DNA from: JAICWP01 sp035252015
GTDB lineage: Bacteria > Acidobacteriota > Terriglobia > Terriglobales > Acidobacteriaceae
Direction: 5' to 3'
Length of the DNA stretch: 16,487 bases
Assembly (NCBI GenBank): GCA_035252015.1
Contig: DATFDP010000136.1
Span: 1 to 16,487 of the forward strand
Positions 8,024 to 14,761 of the stretch are shown here, piece after piece. The stretch's first letter is position 1. Every line of letters begins with the position of its first letter. A program made the translations under genes and the position numbers. The notes beneath the pieces are model-generated. The model did no database searches. It saw only the letters and a program-made list of their open reading frames with translations, and was not told the DNA's origin.

Positions 8024-9253
8024 TCAGAACTCATATCCTGGTCGGGTGGTCCGCTCAAGACTTCTGTTGGCTTGAGTGGGGTGTTCCTTAGGTGTCGTGA
8101 AATTTCCGGCCCGCAGCATTTCTCCAGGCGATCTCGCAGGCGCTCCGCCGTTCCTTATGATGTACTCATATTTATTGTTGAAGCGCGCAATGGTACCTTT
8201 CGCTCCCACCGCCCAGCCGTCCCTGCCACCAAAACTCAGAGCGTTCAGGTTCATTCGGTCGGTATGGATCCAGTGCTTGCCCTTGTCGTGGCTCACATCA
8301 GTTCCATTTGGCCCCACCGCGGCGAAATCATCGTAGGCGCACGATCCCACCGCCGAGCGGTAGCCTCCCGGCTGTGTTTCGGCGAGCTGCCAGGTTTCGC
8401 CGCCGTCTTCGGAGTAAATAGCCACTCGCTTGGCTTCTGCAGGCTTCTTGTAGTCGCCGCCGGTTGCTACTAGCGCATCACCACGGCCTTCACAGGCAAC
8501 ACTGAAGATGCCGCTGGAGGAACCAAAAGCAATGGGTGTGGTCGCCACTTTCCAGGATTGTCCGCGATCCTTAGAGCGGAAGATGCGGGCGGCCCCAACC
8601 CCGGTCCCGAAATAGATGCTTCCGTCTTCACACAGGGTGAGTGCCGTGCCGCTGGCCGCAAAGGCGCCTTCCCCGCTTACGGCCGCCGGCATTCTGTCCC
8701 GCGGCAGTTCCTTCCAGTGCTCGCCATCTTCCGTCGCCAGCACCAGGAACTTACCCTCCACTGGATCGCTCAATGCATAGCAATGCGTCTGCGTCTCACA
8801 TGCCAGCGCATCCAGAAAGAATCCCGGCTGCTTGTCGGAGTATTCGAGCTCCCAGTTCTTGCCCCCGTCCGTGGTCTTGTAGATTCGCGATTTGTCCCCA
8901 TCGCCGCTCGACATTACGTAAGCCGCGTGCGCATCGAATGCCTCGATGTCACGGAAATCCAACTCACCGCCGCCGGGCACACTCAGTTGTTTCCAGGTTG
9001 TTCCGTCATTCGTGGAACGCAGAACCACCCCGTTCGACCCCGCAGCCCAAACAATATAGTGTTGCTTGCCCTCGCTGCCTTCGTCGTATTTAACGCTGAC
9101 CCCGCGCAGGTTGGTATCCAGGCCGCTGGTCTGCACCGACCACCACTGCGCATAGACTGGAAGTTGGAGAATTAAGAGAAGCAGAAGAATTCGCACGCCC
9201 GATTGTATCCAGATCCACCATCCACCGCAGTACGCTGGGAGCTCCAGGAGCAT
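8024..9253 (-). CDS. Secreted BNR/Ycf48-like repeat protein
   Basis: A hydrophobic stretch (RILLLLLILQLPVYAQ) ending in an A-x-A-type site indicates a signal peptide. The mature protein consists of repeats with Asp-box/BNR cores such as STNDGTTW, TTDGGKNW, TEDGEHW, SKDRGQSW and SEDGGETW. These repeats form a six- or seven-bladed propeller, as in the photosystem II assembly factor Ycf48 and sialidase-like exported proteins. Starts are uncertain: TTG 9271, ATG 9253 (chosen) and GTG 9196 (giving a very clean signal peptide) are all possible. The last 30 or so residues lie beyond the propeller, and part is encoded by a REP-like palindrome at 8044-8087. It is probably cotranscribed with the lipoprotein gene upstream. 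Function unknown; glycan or protein binding outside the inner membrane is an inference. Confidence 0.82.
   Translation of the reverse strand: MLLELPAYCGGWWIWIQSGVRILLLLLILQLPVYAQWWSVQTSGLDTNLRGVSVKYDEGSEGKQHYIVWAAGSNGVVLRSTNDGTTWKQLSVPGGGELDFRDIEAFDAHAAYVMSSGDGDKSRIYKTTDGGKNWELEYSDKQPGFFLDALACETQTHCYALSDPVEGKFLVLATEDGEHWKELPRDRMPAAVSGEGAFAASGTALTLCEDGSIYFGTGVGAARIFRSKDRGQSWKVATTPIAFGSSSGIFSVACEGRGDALVATGGDYKKPAEAKRVAIYSEDGGETWQLAETQPGGYRSAVGSCAYDDFAAVGPNGTDVSHDKGKHWIHTDRMNLNALSFGGRDGWAVGAKGTIARFNNKYEYIIRNGGAPARSPGEMLRAGNFTTPKEHPTQANRSLERTTRPGYEF
8044..8087. repeat. REP-like palindrome, copy 1
   Basis: It contains CCGCTCAAG (8051-8059) and CTTGAGTGG (8071-8079), which pair except for one G/T position. 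It is flanked by GGGTGG on the left and GGGTGTTCC on the right. The same layout occurs at 11531-11574. This copy lies inside the 3' end of the BNR gene. Confidence 0.65.
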
Positions 9254-9284
9254 CGTGCGGCTTTTAGCCAACCAGCGGCACTTC

Positions 9285-9677
9285 CTACATGCAGGTCAGC
9301 GCCGCCGAGCCGGTCACTTTTGGCGACGTGTTGGTCACCGTGTTGGTCACCGTGATGGTCAGGTTGGAAGGAGCGGTCGCGGTCACCGTCACCACACCGG
9401 CTCGAACGCAGGTAGCCATGCCGGAGTCGCTGATACCCGCAATCTGCCCATTGGCGGTGGCCCACGTAAGCCCGTCTGCCTGGGTCAATTGCCTGGTGGA
9501 GTGGTCGCTGAACATCCCGGTGGCGGTATAGCCGACTGAACCGCGGGTGGCGATGCTCGCTGTCGCGCTCGATGGGGTCACGGTAATGCCGGTCAATGTG
9601 GGGTGCCCGGCGCCGCAGCCCCCCAGGAGCAGGGTGGTAAGCAGCGCTAAAACTAAAAGGCTCACTTTGGGATTCAT
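9285..9677 (-). CDS. Lipoprotein with bacterial Ig-like (BIG2) domain
   Basis: The 130-residue product begins with a lipoprotein signal peptide and lipobox LLLGGC near residue 21, so it is probably lipidated and anchored to a membrane. The rest is one BIG2-type domain: 'LTGITVTPSSATASIATRGS', then 'YTATGMFSDHSTRQLTQADGLTWATANGQIAGISDSGMATCVRAGVVTVTAT'. This is the typical Ig-like repeat of acidobacterial and other exported proteins. AGGAG lies about nine bases before the ATG at 9677, confirming the start. It is the first gene of the minus-strand run BIG2, BNR, MFS. The BNR start codon lies 13-31 bases beyond its stop, suggesting cotranscription. Confidence 0.88.
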   Translation of the reverse strand: MNPKVSLLVLALLTTLLLGGCGAGHPTLTGITVTPSSATASIATRGSVGYTATGMFSDHSTRQLTQADGLTWATANGQIAGISDSGMATCVRAGVVTVTATAPSNLTITVTNTVTNTSPKVTGSAALTCM

Positions 9678-9958
9678 GGTGATTGCTCCTGGGGTTAGAT
9701 GCTGCCAAAGGCCTGAAATGCCACCTGGCCCTGGCCTGCCCCGCCGAACAGCCCACCTCGCCAGCCTGTGAGACGATCTGTATCAAAACGAGACGACGGC
9801 AGCTGGTCAACATTCGAGACCAAGACCCTCCCCATTAATATTCAATCACTTAGCTGGATCCGTTGGAGCCTGCTTTTTGGCGGCTTGGTTGCACTGCTTT
9901 AAGTGCAGCTTTTGTCCCTCTGGGACGTAGACCCGAGGGCATTAATTCCGAGGAAGTT
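9678..9958. promoter_or_regulatory. Divergent promoter region with structured inverted repeats
   Basis: This interval separates the lipoprotein gene (-) and the small protein gene (+). Two perfect inverted repeats lie on the plus-strand side: TGCACT/AGTGCA (9890-9895 and 9902-9907, six-base loop) and GTCCC/GGGAC (9914-9918 and 9922-9926, three-base loop). The second hairpin ends 32 bases before the GTG at 9959. The left part is AT-richer and likely holds the promoters, but no clear -35/-10 pair is named. Confidence 0.45.
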
Positions 9959-10306
9959 GTGAGCCAGAAGAAAACCACAGACTGGCAAGCCTCTGAGCAG
10001 TCTGCGGTGGGCAGGCTGGCGCGGTTTTTTCCAGACGCCACCCCGGTGAGGATCCCGGTAAACGTTAGTGCCGGAGGCAGGGCAAAAGCCGGATCGGAGG
10101 CCACGGTCATCGAATTTGGCACGCTCCGCGAGGCGTTATTTGCCTGCCAACTGCCCCTGGAGTTTGCCGAGAAAATTCGGCTCCGCAACGCGGATGGCTC
10201 ATTCGACGCGGATGCCTGGGTAGTTGCGCTGCACTACCACAATGGACAAGCCGCAGTGGCTGCGCGCTTTGTCCACGAACCCGCTCATTGGGTAATCAAG
10301 TTGTAG
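9959..10306 (+). CDS. Small protein of unknown function
   Basis: I do not recognise this family. From the GTG at 9959, with GAGGA a few bases upstream, it gives 115 residues: a basic start VSQKKTTDW, a middle segment ARFFPDATPVRIPVNVSAGG, then an alpha-beta part with 'TVIEFGTLREALFACQLPLEFAEKIRLRN' and a C-terminal 'ARFVHEPAHWVIKL'. It has no signal peptide or membrane helix, so it is likely cytoplasmic. A TTG at 9863 is an alternative start. The next gene on the strand (pseudo-receiver/HisKA) begins 88 bases later, or 13 from an alternative start. That spacing suggests cotranscription and a role with that signalling-like protein. Confidence 0.7.
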   Translation: MSQKKTTDWQASEQSAVGRLARFFPDATPVRIPVNVSAGGRAKAGSEATVIEFGTLREALFACQLPLEFAEKIRLRNADGSFDADAWVVALHYHNGQAAVAARFVHEPAHWVIKL

Positions 10307-10394
10307 GCCAAAGGGAGCCTTGGGAGTACATGCAGCCTCTGTGCCAGGGCTTGCAGTCGCTCTGGGCAAGAGGACAAACTTACCTGCACCCATA

Positions 10395-11090
10395 ATGGAG
10401 AAGACGAACTTGGACCAGCCCACAGTTCTGGTTTTATCCGCAGACGCAGAATTCGCTCCTGCCGTTTTGGCGCGCTGGCAGACAGAACGCAATGTGCCCG
10501 CATTTGCTCTAGTAAGCAGCGGAGTGTGGAATGGCGCTGCCACGGCGGCGTTCGACCTTGCCATCGTTGGCCCCGTGGAGGACGCCGCTCATCCCGCCCT
10601 GACCGCGCTGGAGACAACTGGAAAACCCGTAATTTGCGTGTGCGCCAACGCGCCTGCGGTGCAGGCCCTGCGCGACAAAATGCCGCGAGTGCTGACACTA
10701 CGGCAACACGAGGGATATCTGGACGCGCTGGTGCTGCTGGGAGGCGAGTGCCTGCGTCGCGTGGAGGCGGTGAAGCGCGCGCAGCAAGCCGAGCAATCCG
10801 CCGCTACCATTCAGCGCCAGGCCACGCTGGGCCGCTACATGGTGGAGATGCGGCACAGCCTGAACAATGCCCTTACCTCCGTCCTGGGCAACTCCGAATT
10901 GCTGCTTCTGGAACCCGGAGCATTTTCCGGCACTGTACGCGAGCAGATCGAAATTATCCGCAACATGAGCTTGCGCATGCACGAAATCATTCAGCGCTTC
11001 TCTTCGCTGGAGAGCGAGATGAAAGTCGCGGAGGAGCGGGGAATCCGCCTAACGGCACCCTCGAAGCCCTTTGCCGTGGCCCACGGGTAA
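10395..11090 (+). CDS. Degenerate receiver fused to a HisKA-like domain, no ATPase
   Basis: The 231-residue protein (from ATG 10395) starts with an alternating strand/helix pattern like a response-regulator receiver: PTVLVLSADAEF, then FDLAIVGP, then KPVICVCA. The strand that normally ends in the phosphoacceptor Asp reads LAIVG, so the receiver looks inactive. It is followed by a HisKA-type helical hairpin, with MRHSLNNALTSVLGNSELL carrying H154 and N157. The second helix is QIEIIRNMSLRMHEIIQRF, and there is no HATPase domain. Such a protein could be a phosphotransfer or dimerisation partner for another kinase; that is inference. An in-frame TTG at 10320 is an alternative start, 13 bases after the previous stop. 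Confidence 0.72.
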   Translation: MEKTNLDQPTVLVLSADAEFAPAVLARWQTERNVPAFALVSSGVWNGAATAAFDLAIVGPVEDAAHPALTALETTGKPVICVCANAPAVQALRDKMPRVLTLRQHEGYLDALVLLGGECLRRVEAVKRAQQAEQSAATIQRQATLGRYMVEMRHSLNNALTSVLGNSELLLLEPGAFSGTVREQIEIIRNMSLRMHEIIQRFSSLESEMKVAEERGIRLTAPSKPFAVAHG

Positions 11091-11110
11091 GCCCTTCGTT
11101 TCACCACAGA

Positions 11111-11126
11111 GCGCGCAAAAAGCGCG
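11111..11126. terminator. Hairpin between convergent genes, possible terminator
   Basis: CGCGC (11112-11116) and GCGCG (11122-11126) flank AAAAA, between the stops of the signalling gene (+) and the small helical gene (-). The stem is GC-only, but there is no U-tract on either strand. Confidence 0.3.
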
Positions 11127-11165
11127 GCAGGTTTGGAAAGAAGTCTGAAAGGGTCGGTTGAGCAG

Positions 11166-11417
11166 CTAGGCGGGACGTTCTGAAATTGAATCGCGTTTGC
11201 GGGAGCGAGCTCCTCGACCCGAACACTCGTGCCTTCTCTGAGCTGTGCTCTGCGCACGCAACAATTGTTCTCGCAGGAACTCCCGAAAATCGGAATTAGC
11301 ATATAGCAGTTCACGGGACGCTTCGCGGAGGTCTCTCGCCAAGAACACCTGTTTCCGCGTAGCTTCAACGAGCGAGCGAGTTCGGTCTAGAACTGCGTCG
11401 AGTGGAGAGCAGCTCAT
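11166..11417 (-). CDS. Small helical protein of unknown function
   Basis: The 83-residue product begins MSCSPLDAVLDRTRSLVEAT and continues with a long charged helix (KQVFLARDLREASRELL, then FREFLREQLLRAQS) before a basic, flexible tail. No known family is recognised, and no signal peptide or transmembrane segment is visible. The ATG at 11417 was preferred over the TTG two codons upstream because AAGG lies about eight bases before the ATG. It converges with the pseudo-receiver/HisKA gene, the nearest candidate partner. A helical adaptor role is only a guess. Confidence 0.6.
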   Translation of the reverse strand: MSCSPLDAVLDRTRSLVEATRKQVFLARDLREASRELLYANSDFREFLREQLLRAQSTAQRRHECSGRGARSRKRDSISERPA

Positions 11418-11530
11418 ATCCAAGACCTTCTATTCCTGATTGCAAGTCTGAGTAGCTGGGCTGCTGTGGTAAGTGCTTCGGTATCCTCGCAGTCGCCCAA
11501 GAAACACCTGCCTAACATACGGGATCGGGC

Positions 11531-11574
11531 GGGTGGCCCACTCAAGCCTGTTTTTGGCTTGGGTGGGGCAGTTC
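11531..11574. repeat. REP-like palindrome, copy 2
   Basis: CCCACTCAAGCC (11538-11549) pairs with GGCTTGGGTGGG (11556-11567) with one G/T wobble around a T-rich loop. GGGTGG precedes it and GCAGTTC follows. It matches the arrangement at 8044-8087 closely enough to be one family. Confidence 0.7.
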
Positions 11575-11852
11575 AAGGGCGGACGCCAGATGAATTGGCC
11601 ACCCGACAGCGAAATCCGACACTCACCCGGTCCGTCGGTCTTCGCCCAAAATAAAACGACCCGCGTCATCCTGCCCCGGCCACGCGCCCTCGATGCGCGC
11701 GCCAAAACAGGTATGCTGCGGGTCGCCGGTAACTGTTGGGATTGACCTAGGGGGTTTACTCGCGCCCCAGGCTAACTCCGGGTCCCTGAACCACTTCCAG
11801 GGCGGCTTCCCAATACTCACCGGTAGTTGGCGAGACTCTTGCGAGCTACGCC

Positions 11853-11897
11853 CTAAGTCCCAGTCACCTCGCTACTACATTTGCCGTCACAATCCAT
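11853..11897 (-). CDS. 14-codon ORF with near-perfect translation start (leader or microprotein)
   Basis: AAAGGAGGTGATCC (11912-11899) is complementary to the conserved 3' end of bacterial 16S rRNA and lies seven bases before an ATG at 11895-11897. The frame encodes MDCDGKCSSEVTGT and stops at TAG. A sigma70-like promoter is placed so that the leader would be about 20 bases. The peptide has two cysteines four residues apart. No downstream gene is positioned as an obvious attenuation target. It could be a microprotein, a leader peptide, or the remaining start of a decayed gene. Confidence 0.45.
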   Translation of the reverse strand: MDCDGKCSSEVTGT

Positions 11898-11924
11898 CGG
11901 ATCACCTCCTTTCCGCGTGAACTC

Positions 11925-11953
11925 AGATTAATACTGCTTCTACTCAGGGTCAA
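11925..11953 (-). promoter_or_regulatory. Putative sigma70-type promoter for the 14-codon ORF
   Basis: On the minus strand, TTGACC (11953-11948) and TAATCT (11930-11925) are separated by 17 bases. The -35 is close to consensus and the -10 is moderate. Predicted transcription would start near 11918, just before the Shine-Dalgarno sequence. Confidence 0.45.
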
Positions 11954-11991
11954 TTGCAGAGTGGGGAGTTGCGGCAGCGAGTACCTGGAGA

Positions 11992-12082
11992 GGTAGCTGG
12001 TAGCTAGTAGTTGGTAGCTGGAGGTGAGGCCACGAGCTATCGAAACCTGAAACCGGCTACCAACCACCAACTACCAGCTACC
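11992..12082. repeat. Inverted heptamer repeats (GGTAGCT / AGCTACC)
   Basis: The left arm (11992-12021) is four heptamers of the form GGTAGCT, GGTAGCT, AGTAGTT, GGTAGCT plus GG. The right arm (12053-12082) is CC plus four heptamers of AGCTACC form. Arms match at 26 of 30 positions, with a 31-base spacer. This could fold into a long hairpin or be two inverted short-sequence-repeat tracts. Confidence 0.8.
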
Positions 12083-12153
12083 CGACTTGAGCACTAACAG
12101 ACCTGTCCCCCTGACATCTATTACGTCCAAAAAGGTGCTTCTAGACTAATGAC

Positions 12154-12768
12154 TTACGCCTTCCACCGGTATGCGCTGGCCTGGGGCAGGCCAATGTGGG
12201 CCAACACCCGGTAAACGAACTGCCGGGCCATGACTTCCATACTGGCGGGCCGGTTGTAGAAGGTGGGAATCATCGGGTAAATGGTGGCGCCGGCATCGGC
12301 AGCGCGGTAGAGGTTGCGGATGTGGATTTTGTTGAGCGGGGTTTCGCGGACGCAGAGCACCAGGGGACGCCCTTCCTTGAGGCAAACGTCGGCGGCACGC
12401 TCGATAAGATGGACGGCAAGGCCATTGGCAATGCGTGCCAGAGTGCCCACGCTGCAGGGCATAACAATCATGCCCTCAGAGGGATAGGAGCCGCTGGCCA
12501 CATTGGCGCCGATATCGGCATTAGCTTGTTCGTGGAACTTGGCAGAGCTCTTACCCAGCAATTGTTCCAGGAGCCGGCTGCGGCCACGGATGCTAAGTTC
12601 TTCTGCCAGAACGCGTAAGGCGTTGTCGGAGGCGATGAAGTTGACGTTTTTGACCCTCCGGTCGCGTTCCAGGGCCAGCAGCAGTTCGCGAAGAAAGAGC
12701 GAACCGCTGGCGCCGGTGGTGGCGACGGTTAAATTTTTTGGCCCGGTTGAGTTCGGAAGAGTTGGCAT
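12154..12768 (-). CDS. ubiX: Flavin prenyltransferase UbiX
   Basis: The 204-residue product has the flavoprotein start NLTVATTGASGSLFLRELL, the SYPSEGMIVMPCSVGTLARIANG segment and the C-terminal blocks LCVRETPLN and AGATIYPMIPTFYNRP, all diagnostic of UbiX/Pad1. UbiX attaches a dimethylallyl group to FMN, producing the prenylated flavin cofactor that UbiD-family decarboxylases need. No ubiD or other quinone-pathway gene is in the window. The length is typical of the family. The ATG at 12768 is the only sensible start, but no clear Shine-Dalgarno precedes it. It is divergent from the ChaN-like gene with 156 bases between starts. Confidence 0.93.
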   Translation of the reverse strand: MPTLPNSTGPKNLTVATTGASGSLFLRELLLALERDRRVKNVNFIASDNALRVLAEELSIRGRSRLLEQLLGKSSAKFHEQANADIGANVASGSYPSEGMIVMPCSVGTLARIANGLAVHLIERAADVCLKEGRPLVLCVRETPLNKIHIRNLYRAADAGATIYPMIPTFYNRPASMEVMARQFVYRVLAHIGLPQASAYRWKA

Positions 12769-12924
12769 CTAACAGAGTTATAGACGAGGTTTCCCCGTGT
12801 CCCCCTGGGAAGCTGAGCATAGGGAGAGCAGCTCCGGCAAGTCAAGGAAAGCTGCTGCTGGCCCCTCCCCTGGGCAAGCCGCCCGCGGCCAGCAGGACCT
12901 GACCCCGGGAAACGATCCACAATC

Positions 12925-14607
12925 ATGGCCAGTGCTTCCACCTTGCGATGGCGCCGCAACGCCGCCCAACTGCATGCCTTAGCGCAAGTAGAGCGTGAAA
13001 TCCGCGCCACCGACCCCAACAGCCGGCGTAAATACCTGCGGGACTTCAGCGAAACATTTCGCAACTACCAGTCAGTGCTCAGCCGTGAACAACTGGAAAG
13101 CATGTTGCATGGGGCAGGGATTCTCCTGGTCGGCGACTACCACGCGCTGCCAGCCTCACAGCGCTACGCCGCTGGTCTCATTGCCGAGTTGGCGGCAGCC
13201 AACCAACGCCCGGTAGTGCTGGGGGTGGAGACAATTTTCGCCCGTGATCAGCACATCGTGGATGAATGGATGCGCGGCGAAATCGAGGAAGACGAACTGC
13301 GTAATCGCATCCGCTTCGACCTGGACTGGGGCTACCAGTGGGAGCCGTTTTACGAGCTGCTGGCCGGTGCGCGCGGGCACGGCGCGCTCATTTATGGGTT
13401 GGACTGCATGCCACGCGATGATCTGCGCAAGATCGCTGCCCGCGACCGGCACGCCGCCGAGAAGATCTCCGAGTTGCGGTTGCTTCATCCGAAAGCGCAA
13501 ATCGTGGTGCTGTTTGGTGAGTCGCACCTTGCCCCCAACCACATTCCCGAACTGCTGCTGAAGCTTTTGCCCGAGGAACGCCTGCTAACCGTGCTGCAGA
13601 ACGTAGATCCACTCTACTGGAAGGCGGCGGGAGAGCAGCGCGAGCGGGTGGAGGCGGTGAAGGTCAAGGATGATGTGGTTTGCGTCTTCAACTCCACGCC
13701 TCTGGAAAAATACGAGAGCTACCGGCTGTGCCTGGATCGCTGGAGCCGGGAAGGCGCCGGAGCGCCCGACTTCGGCCCCACGGTCTACAACCTGATTGAC
13801 GGCCTGGCACGCTTTTTAAACATCAACGCCTGCTCGGCGCACAACGGAAGGCAGCCCAAATTCCTCGTTGACCTGCTTCCCGAAGTTTACTGCCGCTCTT
13901 CGGATGAGCTCCTGCACAAGCTGCTGCAGCGGCGCATCGCCGCCGAACCCGACCGCAAGGCCATTCGCGCCCGCCTGGCGGAGCAGGGCAGCGCCTACCT
14001 GCCGGCTATGAATTCCATTTACGTCACCGATTTTCAGATGGTCGGCGTGGCCGAAGAAGCGGCTTCGTTTCTGCACCACGCCTGCCGCGGCTCAGTCAGT
14101 AAGTTGGCGAACGGAAACGGCAGCGTGCAGACAGATCCCGAAGACCGCTTCTACACCCGCGTGCTGGAGCATGCGTTGGCTTATTTCGGCTCGCGGGTTC
14201 TGTACCCGGCGCGTCCCCCGGTGCGGGAAGCCGATCTGTACGTGCTGTACACTCAATCGCAGGCGGAAATTGAAAGCTGCCATGCCTACAGCTACGCCGA
14301 ATACATGCGTCTGCTTGATTTCCTGGTGCTGCACAAGGACTACGAAGGCAGCATAAAGCGCTACCTGGCTACTCCGGCACTGATCGAGGAAGGCGTCCGC
14401 TTCACTGGAGAACGCTTCGATTTCGCTACGCGGCAGTTGGGGTACATGCTGGGCACCGAGCTCTACGACGCATATGTCGCCGGGCGCGTGGGCAAACGCT
14501 TCCTGCGCTCTCTCTTCTTCCGCACGTCCGATGATCCCAATGGCGCGCACGAGTTTTATTTTGCCGTGGTGCGCCGCATCGGCCGCGCCCGCAAACGGGC
14601 GGTGTAG
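12925..14607 (+). CDS. ChaN/Tiki-superfamily protein with long unknown C-terminal half
   Basis: The 560-residue protein has in its first half the features of ChaN-like haem-binding/Tiki-type proteins: GILLVGDYHALPASQR (G-D-x-H at 70-73), VVLGVETI (E102), YGLDC (about 158-161) and IVVLFGESHLAPNHIPELL (G-E-x-H at 198-201). These residue pairs mark the metal/haem-binding or hydrolytic site of that superfamily. Typical ChaN proteins are about 280-300 residues; here another 260 follow with no domain I recognise. No signal peptide is evident, so it is likely cytoplasmic. ATG 12925 is the start; a weak GGGA lies upstream. It is divergent from ubiX. Haem uptake, hydrolase or sensor are all possible roles. 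Confidence 0.75.
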   Translation: MASASTLRWRRNAAQLHALAQVEREIRATDPNSRRKYLRDFSETFRNYQSVLSREQLESMLHGAGILLVGDYHALPASQRYAAGLIAELAAANQRPVVLGVETIFARDQHIVDEWMRGEIEEDELRNRIRFDLDWGYQWEPFYELLAGARGHGALIYGLDCMPRDDLRKIAARDRHAAEKISELRLLHPKAQIVVLFGESHLAPNHIPELLLKLLPEERLLTVLQNVDPLYWKAAGEQRERVEAVKVKDDVVCVFNSTPLEKYESYRLCLDRWSREGAGAPDFGPTVYNLIDGLARFLNINACSAHNGRQPKFLVDLLPEVYCRSSDELLHKLLQRRIAAEPDRKAIRARLAEQGSAYLPAMNSIYVTDFQMVGVAEEAASFLHHACRGSVSKLANGNGSVQTDPEDRFYTRVLEHALAYFGSRVLYPARPPVREADLYVLYTQSQAEIESCHAYSYAEYMRLLDFLVLHKDYEGSIKRYLATPALIEEGVRFTGERFDFATRQLGYMLGTELYDAYVAGRVGKRFLRSLFFRTSDDPNGAHEFYFAVVRRIGRARKRAV

Positions 14608-14613
14608 AACAAG

Positions 14614-14641
14614 CACTCAGCATTCAGCGGACAGCATTCAG
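14614..14641 (+). repeat. Heptamer tandem repeat after the ChaN-like gene
   Basis: Four heptamers ending in CAG: CACTCAG, CATTCAG, CGGACAG, CATTCAG. An 11-base unit, CAGCATTCAGC, appears twice (14618-14628 and 14632-14642). The period matches the repeats at 11992-12082, though the sequence differs. Confidence 0.7.
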
Positions 14642-14761
14642 CCAGTCAGATTTGCAGGAAAGTCACGCTTCCCCTAAATCGAGATTATGTTGCGCCGAAT
14701 CTCCGAACTTTTTTCGCTATCCTAAGCCGGCTGGTGGCGTCAATGGGGGGAGGAGATGGCG

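Larger units (their letters stand above)
11418..12153. other. Gene-poor, repeat-rich stretch
   Basis: About 735 bases without a recognisable full-size gene. It contains a REP-like palindrome (11531-11574), a 14-codon minus-strand ORF with a strong start signal (11853-11897), a promoter candidate (11925-11953) and inverted heptamer repeats (11992-12082). One minus-strand frame from GTG 11820 to 11623 has residues such as GDPQHTCFGARIEGAWPG, but no ribosome-binding site and no known family. It could be a decayed gene fragment. Confidence 0.6.

Noticed and set aside
11430..11705. 91-residue minus-strand frame across the REP-like palindrome
   Set aside because: Part of it is only the translated palindrome, and no start signal was found. 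Kept as possible decayed sequence, not a gene.
11899..11912. Apparent 16S rRNA 3' end (ATCACCTCCTTT) on the plus strand
   Set aside because: Only about 15 bases match, and no other rRNA sequence surrounds it. It is better explained as a Shine-Dalgarno sequence on the minus strand.
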